Below, one piece after another: positions 57,991 to 64,000 of a stretch of DNA of 64,000 bases; positions within the stretch are counted from its first letter, which is position 1, and every line of letters starts with the position of its first letter. The position numbers and the translations under genes are program-made. The stretch is from Desulfobaccales bacterium (GTDB lineage: Bacteria; Desulfobacterota; Desulfobaccia; Desulfobaccales; 0-14-0-80-60-11). The stretch is taken from NCBI GenBank assembly GCA_041648175.1, contig JBAZPO010000012.1, positions 62,001-126,000 on the forward strand, in the 5' to 3' direction. Below the pieces are notes generated by a model. That model saw nothing but the letters and a program-made list of their open reading frames with translations. It did not search any database and was not told the DNA's origin.

Positions 57991-59631
57991 TTAGTACATG
58001 CCTTCCATGCCGCCCATGCCGCCGCCGCCCATGGGGGGCATCGGCGATTCTTTCTTGGGTTTCTCGGCGATCATGGCTTCGGTGGTGATCAACAAGGAAG
58101 CCACTGAAGCGGCATTCTGGATAGCGTAGCGGGTGACCTTGGTGGGGTCGATGACGCCCGCTTCCATCAGGTCCTCGTATTGGCCAGATTCGGCGTTGAA
58201 GCCCATGGCGCCTTTCTCGTTTTTGACATGCTCCGCCACTACGGAACCTTCGAAGCCGGCGTTGTTAGCGATCTGGCGGATGGGTTCTTCCAGAGCCCGC
58301 TTGATGATATTGACGCCCAGATCTTCGTCATGACTCTTCAGCTTCAGGCCGGCCAGGGCCGGGGCGCAGCGCATGAGGGCGACGCCGCCGCCGGGCACGA
58401 TGCCTTCTTCCACCGCCGCGCGGGTGGCGTTGAGGGCGTCTTCTACCCGAGCCTTCTTCTCTTTCATTTCGACCTCAGTGGCCGCGCCGACACGGATAAC
58501 CGCGACGCCGCCCACCAACTTGGCCAGGCGCTCCTGGAGCTTTTCCCGGTCGTAGTCGGAGGTGGTCTCATCGATCTGGACGCGAATCTGTTTCACGCGG
58601 CCTTCGATGGCCGCACGGTCGCCGCCGCCGTCGATGATGGTGGTGTTATCCCGGTCGAGGCTCACTTTGCGGGCGGTGCCCAGCTCTTTGACCGTGACGT
58701 TTTCCAGCTTCCAGCCCATGTCCTCGGAGATCATCTGGCCGCCGGTGAGGATGGCGATGTCTTCCAACATGGCTTTGCGGCGGTCGCCGAAGCCGGGGGC
58801 CTTGACGGCCGCGACCTGGAGGGTGCCGCGCAGTTTGTTGACTACCAGGGTGGCCAGGGCTTCGCCGTCCACGTCCTCGGCGATGATCACCAGGGGTTTG
58901 CCCATTTTGGCAATGGTCTCGAGCACGGGGAGCAGGTCTTTCATGGCGCTGACCTTCTTCTCGTGGATGAGGATGTAGGGCTCTTCCAGGGCGGCTTCCA
59001 TCTTCTCCGGGTTGGTGACGAAGTAGGGGGAGATGTAGCCGCGGTCGAACTGCATGCCTTCCACCACTTCCAGAGTGGTTTCCATGCCTTTGGCTTCTTC
59101 TACGGTGATGACGCCTTCTTTGCCGACCTTGGCCATGGCATCGGCAATGATGTTACCGATGGAGGGGTCGTTGTTGGCGCTGATGGTGCCGACCTGGGCG
59201 ATTTCTTTCTGGTCTTTGGTGGGCTTGGAAATCTTGTGGAGCTCTTCCACGACCGCGGTCACGGCCTGCTCGATGCCGCGCTTCAAGGCCATGGGGTTGG
59301 TGCCGGCGGCCACGAGGCGGGAGCCTTCGCGGTAGATGGCCTGGGCCAGGATGGTGGCGGTGGTGGTGCCGTCGCCGGCGACATCGGAGGTCTTGGAGGC
59401 CACTTCCCGAACCATCTGGGCCCCCATGTTCTCGAATTTGTCTTCCAGTTCGATCTCTTTGGCGACGGTAACGCCGTCCTTGGTGATGGCCGGGGCGCCG
59501 AAGGCTTTTTCCAGGATTACGTTACGGCCCTTGGGACCCAGGGTGACTTTGACGGCGTCCGCCAAGGTATTGACGCCCCGGAGCATAGACTCCCGGGCTT
59601 TAATGTCATATTTAATTTCTTTTGCAGACAT
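57991..59631 (-). CDS. groEL: Chaperonin GroEL (60 kDa)
   Basis: 546 residues. Ring chaperonin that folds proteins with GroES using ATP. 'LGPKGRNVILEKAFGAPAIT' and 'DGVTVAKEIELEDKFENMGA' are the N-terminal ATP-site segments, 'VAGDGTTTATILAQAI' holds the catalytic Asp loop, and the C-terminus has the flexible 'GGMGGMEGMY' tail. GAGGAC precedes the ATG. Second gene of groES-groEL, 72 bases after groES. Confidence 0.98.
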   Translation of the reverse strand: MSAKEIKYDIKARESMLRGVNTLADAVKVTLGPKGRNVILEKAFGAPAITKDGVTVAKEIELEDKFENMGAQMVREVASKTSDVAGDGTTTATILAQAIYREGSRLVAAGTNPMALKRGIEQAVTAVVEELHKISKPTKDQKEIAQVGTISANNDPSIGNIIADAMAKVGKEGVITVEEAKGMETTLEVVEGMQFDRGYISPYFVTNPEKMEAALEEPYILIHEKKVSAMKDLLPVLETIAKMGKPLVIIAEDVDGEALATLVVNKLRGTLQVAAVKAPGFGDRRKAMLEDIAILTGGQMISEDMGWKLENVTVKELGTARKVSLDRDNTTIIDGGGDRAAIEGRVKQIRVQIDETTSDYDREKLQERLAKLVGGVAVIRVGAATEVEMKEKKARVEDALNATRAAVEEGIVPGGGVALMRCAPALAGLKLKSHDEDLGVNIIKRALEEPIRQIANNAGFEGSVVAEHVKNEKGAMGFNAESGQYEDLMEAGVIDPTKVTRYAIQNAASVASLLITTEAMIAEKPKKESPMPPMGGGGMGGMEGMY

Positions 59632-59703
59632 GAGCTTACTGTCCTCCTTAAGGATAAATGCTGATACGTCAGAAATTCAGGTTCGTTGCAGGGAAGATTT
59701 GGA

Positions 59704-60000
59704 TTAGTCGGTGAGAACAGCGAGGATGTCTTCTTCCCGCATCATCAGGTATTCTTCGCCTTCCATCTTAATTTCGGTGCCGGCATACTTGCCGAACAGG
59801 ACCCGGTCGCCTTCTTTCAGTTGAAGAGGCATGCGGTTACCGGCGTCGCTCATTTTGCCGGGGCCGACGGAGATGACTTTGCCTTCAATGGGCTTCTCTT
59901 TGGCGGTATCGGGAATGAGGATGCCGCCTTTGGTGACCTGCACCTCTTCGATCCTTTTGACCAGAACCCGGTCGTTCAAGGGTTTAACCTTCATATACAA
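59704..60000 (-). CDS. groES: Co-chaperonin GroES (10 kDa)
   Basis: 98 residues. Caps the GroEL cavity. 'VKPLNDRVLVKRIEEVQVTK' and the mobile loop 'GGILIPDTAKEKPIEGKVIS' are standard, followed by 'DRVLFGKYAGTEIKMEGEEY'. CAAGGAGGTTG precedes the ATG. The 5' leader carries a perfect CIRCE operator, so HrcA represses the operon, and heat shock may additionally act through the RpoH encoded at 17793-18776. Confidence 0.97.
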   Translation of the reverse strand: MYMKVKPLNDRVLVKRIEEVQVTKGGILIPDTAKEKPIEGKVISVGPGKMSDAGNRMPLQLKEGDRVLFGKYAGTEIKMEGEEYLMMREEDILAVLTD

Positions 60001-60033
60001 CCTCCTTGGAATAAATTCAGGTTATGAGCGGTG

Positions 60034-60060
60034 TTAGCACTCTCATCAAGTGAGTGCTAA
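60034..60060 (-). promoter_or_regulatory. CIRCE operator (HrcA binding site)
   Basis: Exact TTAGCACTC-N9-GAGTGCTAA, the consensus CIRCE element, between the promoter and groES. Confidence 0.96.
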
Positions 60061-60071
60061 TCATCCTGCAA

Positions 60072-60099
60072 ATTTTAACTACTTTTGCGGGAAAATCAA
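60072..60099 (-). promoter_or_regulatory. Sigma-70 promoter of groESL
   Basis: On the minus strand TTGATT (60099-60094), 16-base spacer, TAAAAT (60077-60072), with CIRCE starting just downstream. Confidence 0.65.
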
Positions 60100-60153
60100 G
60101 AGGTGCACGAAAAAAAAATGGAAAAAGCGGGGTTGGGCCGAAGCCCGGAGTGA

Positions 60154-61737
60154 TTACCGGGCTTCGGAAACCATGAGAGGCCGTTTGGATTTGGCGTGAG
60201 AATACTTATCCTTGGCATTCTTGTTGGACGAACCGTTCTTCTTGGGTTTGCTGGAACTCTTGGCGGAGTTATCGGTCTTTTTCGCCAAGCGGGTGTCGCT
60301 GGATTTTTTGGCTTTGGATGCCTGGGTATTGGAATTATCCTTGGCAGTGCCTATGAGGGCCACTTTGGTCTTTTTGGCTTCAGCCGGCTTGGCGGCCACA
60401 GACGATGTACCGAACATAGAGGCCTGGACCGGGGCTGCGCTAGCCTTAGCCGGAGTATTAGCCTTGGCAAGGGTGGCCGTTTGAGCTTTGGCGGGGGTGC
60501 TGTGGTTCGGTTGCTCCTGTTTGGCATAAGTGCGGCTGGCCTTTTTGGCGGGCTTGGCATAGGTCCGGCTCTTGGGGCTGGATTTGTGAGCCACCTCGGT
60601 GGACTGGCTGGCAGAACTCCGACTGCTCCCGCGGCTGGAATAGGAGCGTCCGGAACTGCGGGCCACCCGGATGGGGTGCGAGGCCACCGCGGGATGCTCG
60701 ATGCGGGCAATGGTAATATTTTTCGTGAACAATTCTTTGCTGTTGGGCGGCAGATTCAAGGAGTAGGACGGCGCATCCGGGGGAGTTATGCCCCGGAGCA
60801 ACTCCGGGTTGAGGGCCGCCACTTCCTCGGAGGGCACGTTCACGGCTACCGCGACGGCCGTCAGGGACGTGGTTTCCTTTATGGGGACCTTGTCAATTTT
60901 GAGCGGCGGTAAATAAGGGACATTTTTAAAGCCGAATTTTTCCGGGTTCTTGGCGATGATAGTAGCCGCGATCATCTGGGGCACGTAATTTTTAGTCTCG
61001 GTGGGCAGGCACATGTTGGCGGAGAGTTCCCAGAAGTTCTTGTGGTTGCTCTGGTTCAACTCCCGCTGCACCCTGCCCTCGCCGCAGTTGTAAGAGGCAG
61101 CGGCCAGATACCAGGAACCGAATTGTTTATAGAGGTCCAGGAGATATTGGGCGGCGGCCCGGGTGGCCTTTTCCGGGTCCCGGCGCTCATCCACGTAGCC
61201 GTCAATGGTCAAGCCGTAACGCAGGCCGGTGCCTTTGATGAACTGCCACATGCCGCTGGCGGCGGCCGGGGAATAGGCCTTGTTATTAAAGCCGCTTTCG
61301 ATCATGGCGAGATAGGCCAGGTCTTCCGGAAGGCCGGCCTCCTGGAACACCTCTTTGATCATGGGCAGATAGCGGGTGGAGCGGGCCAGGTAGCGCGTGA
61401 TGACCGCTTTGCGCTCGGTGGAGAAGTAGACCAGATAGGCCTTAACCTGCTTATTCATTTGGATGGGCACATCAAATTTGATCTGATGATCCCATTTTTG
61501 CAATTCATCTTCCAGGCTGCTGTCCGAACCGGGGATACCGCTCTTGGCGTAAAGCTCCTCCACGCGGTTGGGGCTCAACTCCTCGGTTAGGGCGGCTTCG
61601 TCGGCGTTGTCATCGACCACGGGAACCGTGATTTCCGGTTGGACCGGGTCGGCCTTGACCTGAGCGCCTTTTTGACCGCCGCCGCATCCCGCCAGAAATG
61701 CGAGGCAAACTACCACCCCCACGAGCCAAGATATCAT
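60154..61737 (-). CDS. MltD-like membrane-bound lytic murein transglycosylase
   Basis: 527 residues. Lipobox LAGC (Cys18) after a hydrophobic core. SLT domain: 'YLAMIESGFNNKAYSPAAAS' with catalytic Glu147, 'GMWQFIKGTGLRYGL' and 'YLAAASYNCGEGRVQREL'. It cleaves peptidoglycan to 1,6-anhydro products. A degenerate LysM-like segment follows (about 290-335). The last ~190 residues are a low-complexity Ser/Lys/Ala-rich basic tail, unlike the LysM repeats of E. coli MltD. AGAGGAG precedes the ATG. Confidence 0.9.
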   Translation of the reverse strand: MISWLVGVVVCLAFLAGCGGGQKGAQVKADPVQPEITVPVVDDNADEAALTEELSPNRVEELYAKSGIPGSDSSLEDELQKWDHQIKFDVPIQMNKQVKAYLVYFSTERKAVITRYLARSTRYLPMIKEVFQEAGLPEDLAYLAMIESGFNNKAYSPAAASGMWQFIKGTGLRYGLTIDGYVDERRDPEKATRAAAQYLLDLYKQFGSWYLAAASYNCGEGRVQRELNQSNHKNFWELSANMCLPTETKNYVPQMIAATIIAKNPEKFGFKNVPYLPPLKIDKVPIKETTSLTAVAVAVNVPSEEVAALNPELLRGITPPDAPSYSLNLPPNSKELFTKNITIARIEHPAVASHPIRVARSSGRSYSSRGSSRSSASQSTEVAHKSSPKSRTYAKPAKKASRTYAKQEQPNHSTPAKAQTATLAKANTPAKASAAPVQASMFGTSSVAAKPAEAKKTKVALIGTAKDNSNTQASKAKKSSDTRLAKKTDNSAKSSSKPKKNGSSNKNAKDKYSHAKSKRPLMVSEAR

Positions 61738-61961
61738 AGAGACTCCTCTTATCTAGTGGTCCGGGTTTGCCAGTATACAGGTCCTGAAGTGATTTGCGCG
61801 ACCTCCCCCAGAGGTGGGCCGATAGACCTGGGATTTTTATCCTATAGCAACTTTTTTTCGGCTTGGCAAGGAAAAAACCAGGCTGCGCCTGTTTTTCCCG
61901 GCTTCGGCGGCTTTGCAACCGCCGGTGCGGTGCTTATGATAAAACCTAAGGGGGAGAAATC

Positions 61962-62885
61962 ATGGCAAATTTCACGTACCTGGCAAATCTGGAGATCATC
62001 GTCGCCCTGGCCGGATGGGCCGTGGGCCTGTGGGGTATGGTGAGCGGCCGGGAAGCCATCCTGCAGTATCTCTATTTCTTCGCGTGGTACCCTTATATCA
62101 TCTTTCTGGACGGCTTCCTCTATCGCCTGAAAGGGAGGTCGTGGCTCCTGAATCGGCCCCGGGATTTTGGCACAATGTTCGTCTGGTCCGTCACCGTGTG
62201 GCTGGTGTTTGAAGCCCTTAACCTGGTCCTAAGAAACTGGGGCTATGTGGCGGTGGTGCCGGTGGGGTGGCTCCGGTGGAGCGGTTACGCCCTGGCCTTT
62301 GCCACGGTGCTGCCCGGGGTGCTCTTAACCGCTGAAGTGATGGGGGCCCTGGGGTCCTTTCAGAACGTCAAAGGCCGGGCCTTTAATTTGGGTTCCTGGC
62401 AACCGGTGTCGCTGATGGTGGGGGTGGGGATGCTGGTGTTTCCCCTGGTGTGGCCCAACTATGCCTTTCCCCTGATCTGGGGGGCGTTTTTCTTCCTGTT
62501 GGACCCGTTGTGTGACCTCATGGGCGGGCCTTCTCTGATTGTGCGCTTTGCCGCGGGGGAACGGCGGCGGTTCCTGAATCTGTTGACCGCGGGGTTGATC
62601 TGCGGGGTTTGGTGGGAGTCCTGGAATTGGTTCGCTATCAGTAAATGGGTGTATACGTTGCCGGTGCTCAATTGCTTCAAGGTCTTCGAGATGCCGCTGC
62701 CGGGGTACCTGGGGTTTGCGCCCTTCGCCCTGGAGTGCGCGGTCATGTATAATTTTATGAAGGCGTTGGATGAGCGGGTGCTGATAACCCCGCAGCGGCG
62801 GCAGTGGGCCTATGGCGTCCAACTGGTGTTCTGGATAACCATTTTTGCCGCCATGGATGCGTGGATAGTGATTTCATATCAGTGA
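61962..62885 (+). CDS. Hypothetical multi-pass membrane protein
   Basis: 307 residues with about eight to nine transmembrane helices and several conserved-looking Trp clusters ('GVWWESWNWFAISKWVYTLP'). A polar loop 'GRAFNLGSWQP' lies near residue 145. No known transporter or enzyme motif is recognised. GGGGGAGAAATC precedes the ATG. Single gene between converging and diverging neighbours. Confidence 0.75.
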   Translation: MANFTYLANLEIIVALAGWAVGLWGMVSGREAILQYLYFFAWYPYIIFLDGFLYRLKGRSWLLNRPRDFGTMFVWSVTVWLVFEALNLVLRNWGYVAVVPVGWLRWSGYALAFATVLPGVLLTAEVMGALGSFQNVKGRAFNLGSWQPVSLMVGVGMLVFPLVWPNYAFPLIWGAFFFLLDPLCDLMGGPSLIVRFAAGERRRFLNLLTAGLICGVWWESWNWFAISKWVYTLPVLNCFKVFEMPLPGYLGFAPFALECAVMYNFMKALDERVLITPQRRQWAYGVQLVFWITIFAAMDAWIVISYQ

Positions 62886-63005
62886 GCGGTAAGCAGTGAG
62901 CAGTTGGTAGGGCGGGCGTCCCCGCCCGCCATCTTGGTGCGCGCAGGGCGCACCCTACATGGTAATGCCTGCGCTACACTACTTCTGGGGGGGCTCGACG
63001 CACAT

Positions 63006-63033
63006 AAAAAAACCCCCGGCGAGGAGCCGGGGG
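63006..63033 (-). terminator. Rho-independent terminator of the PEP-CTERM gene
   Basis: CCCCCGGC (63013-63020) / GCCGGGGG (63026-63033) with a 5-base loop. On the minus strand it is followed by seven T. Confidence 0.9.
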
Positions 63034-63059
63034 TTGTAAACTTCTGGATGGGATTGAGG

Positions 63060-63719
63060 TCAGTCTGATTTTCTCCGGAGACCCACCAGACCCAACAGGG
63101 CGCTGCCCAGAAGGACCAGGGAAGGCGGGACGGGTACTGCACAGGCGGAGCCGGAATAGGTGGTATGATTTATGCCGTCCACCACCAACTCGCTTAAGGA
63201 CACGGCTGGAGTAAACTGGAAGGTCAGGGCATTAATTGCCGAACCAAAGGCGCTAAAAGCCAAAAGATCGGCGTTGACCCCTCCATAAGTAATGCCGGTC
63301 ACATTGGCCACCCCTCCGGCGTTAAGACCTCCATCAGTGCCGAACGTGAAGATACTCACCCATTCCAGGGCACTTGAGAGAACAAAGCCGGCCCCATCAT
63401 CGATGGAAAAGGTTCCCGTCCCGGTGACCGGGGCTGTCTCAAGACCCGCCACAGGAGACGATATTGCGCCGATGGTGAAGGTGCCGCCGATGTTCCCAAA
63501 CAGGTTTAAAGCACTCCCTGTTCCGTCATGCACGTCAGTGATTTGGAAGTCGTAGGTTCCGGTGTTCGGAAACTTGATGGAGTCGTCGGCCCCGTCGAAG
63601 GAAATCTCTGCACCTGTAATATTTGCGTAATTGAGGCACAGTTCTGCGAAGGCGCCGCTTGCGCTCAAGACAGTCAAGGCCATGATGCAAAGAAAGGTGA
63701 TAAGTATTTTTTTCTTCAC
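63060..63719 (-). CDS. PEP-CTERM sorting-signal protein
   Basis: 219 residues from GTG 63719 (GGGAGG upstream). Sec signal peptide 'ILITFLCIMALTVLSASGAF'. A Gly/Asp/Thr-rich beta-type body holds one Cys pair. The C-terminal sorting tail is 'VPVPPSLVLLGSALLGLVGL' followed by RRK: a VPxPP motif, a membrane helix and basic residues. Exosortase would anchor or export it; none is encoded here. A strong terminator follows. The same tail type occurs in the fragment at 41371-41676. Confidence 0.88.
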   Translation of the reverse strand: MKKKILITFLCIMALTVLSASGAFAELCLNYANITGAEISFDGADDSIKFPNTGTYDFQITDVHDGTGSALNLFGNIGGTFTIGAISSPVAGLETAPVTGTGTFSIDDGAGFVLSSALEWVSIFTFGTDGGLNAGGVANVTGITYGGVNADLLAFSAFGSAINALTFQFTPAVSLSELVVDGINHTTYSGSACAVPVPPSLVLLGSALLGLVGLRRKSD

Positions 63720-63937
63720 TTTTTCTCAACCTCCCTTAATGGTGTATTTAATTTTTACAAGAATATATAGCAATAATCATTCCATTATCTTAATGTATTG
63801 TTTTAATTCATTAAATATTTATCATGGATTATTTGGTCCAGGGGACTACCCCAAGTCATGTAATCATTATTAAACTTATTTCATAATTATTTAAGATTAT
63901 TTTATTTTATTAAGGAATATTATAGAGTTGTCATGTT
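63720..63937. other. AT-rich upstream region of the PEP-CTERM gene
   Basis: Very AT-rich (runs of A/T with ATTATT patterns). It presumably contains the promoter, but no -35/-10 pair or operator can be singled out. Confidence 0.4.
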
Positions 63938-64000
63938 TCAGTTCTTATACTTATTTTTAAGTTCCTCAACTAGTGACACAGCATTCTTGAGCCTGCGGTT
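63938..64000 (-). CDS. C-terminal tail of an unidentified protein (partial)
   Basis: The minus-strand frame entering from the right edge reads 20 residues (NRRLKNAVSLVEELKNKYKN) to a TGA at 63938. It is helical and charged. Too short to identify; coding status rests only on the open frame. Confidence 0.25.
   Translation of the reverse strand, partial: NRRLKNAVSLVEELKNKYKN

Noticed and set aside
58180..59664. Long open frame (494 codons) on the plus strand opposite groEL
   Set aside because: It mirrors groEL codon structure (Asp/Gly/His-rich translation) and has no homology-like features. It is an antisense shadow of a highly expressed GC-rich gene.

Overview
The window reads as chromosomal DNA of a GC-rich Gram-negative bacterium, most likely a member of the Desulfobacterota (former Deltaproteobacteria). 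That placement is inferred from gene content: RpoH and a CIRCE-controlled groESL, a MucR-type regulator, VPLPP/VPVPP-type PEP-CTERM proteins, an EF-G-like second factor, and a 5' gene resembling Syntrophobacter-type hypothetical proteins. No rRNA is present, so the assignment is not secured.

Layout. 1-9.4 kb: a family protein of unknown function, a DUF4062 gene, guaA, holB-ricT (ATGA overlap), a coiled-coil protein, a lipoprotein and a YihY/BrkB membrane protein. 9.4-12.9 kb: a V4R sensor protein with a soluble histidine kinase, a small HNH protein and two TPR proteins. 13-16 kb (minus): tsaE, a CBS protein and bifunctional nnr. 16.4-22.6 kb (plus): hisH-hisF, rpoH, a TPR lipoprotein with a LolB-like partner, and a Mut7-C protein. 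22.7-25.8 kb (minus): mog, a MOSC protein and an EF-G-like GTPase. tRNA-Pro follows at 26.0 kb, then an L,D-transpeptidase, a phage-type metallopeptidase, a GGDEF protein sharing the kinase's N-terminal module, mucR, a tandem Nif11-domain protein, a cupin, a YdjM-like hydrolase and a pseudo-receiver/PAS/Ser-Thr kinase.

From tRNA-Phe (35.29 kb) to tRNA-Leu (53.7 kb) lies a plasticity zone. It begins with a fossil type I-E CRISPR-Cas locus. cas3 has lost its Walker B region and is frameshifted. cas8e, cse2 and cas6e are intact. cas7 is cut off and joined to the 3' end of a PEP-CTERM gene. cas5, cas1 and cas2 are absent. The array is reduced to one repeat, one 32-nt spacer and a truncated repeat. 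Beyond it are gene fragments, a WG-repeat protein, an IS256-like remnant, an AT-rich FkbM methyltransferase, a YkgJ-type protein, a nitroreductase, a 50-residue membrane protein, MsrAB and a large PEP-synthase-like swivel enzyme. The zone ends in a cluster of small inverted-repeat elements. Two copies of a ~183-bp TA-flanked MITE bracket a gene fragment, and one of them carries a nested ~135-bp MITE with a clean 3-bp target duplication.

54-64 kb returns to ordinary genes: AmmeMemoRadiSam system protein B, a DUF4239-like membrane protein, an iron-sulfur flavoprotein, hicB with a frameshifted hicA, groES-groEL under CIRCE, an MltD-like lytic transglycosylase, a membrane protein and a PEP-CTERM protein. 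Short palindromic intergenic repeats occur throughout and explain most of the gaps between genes.
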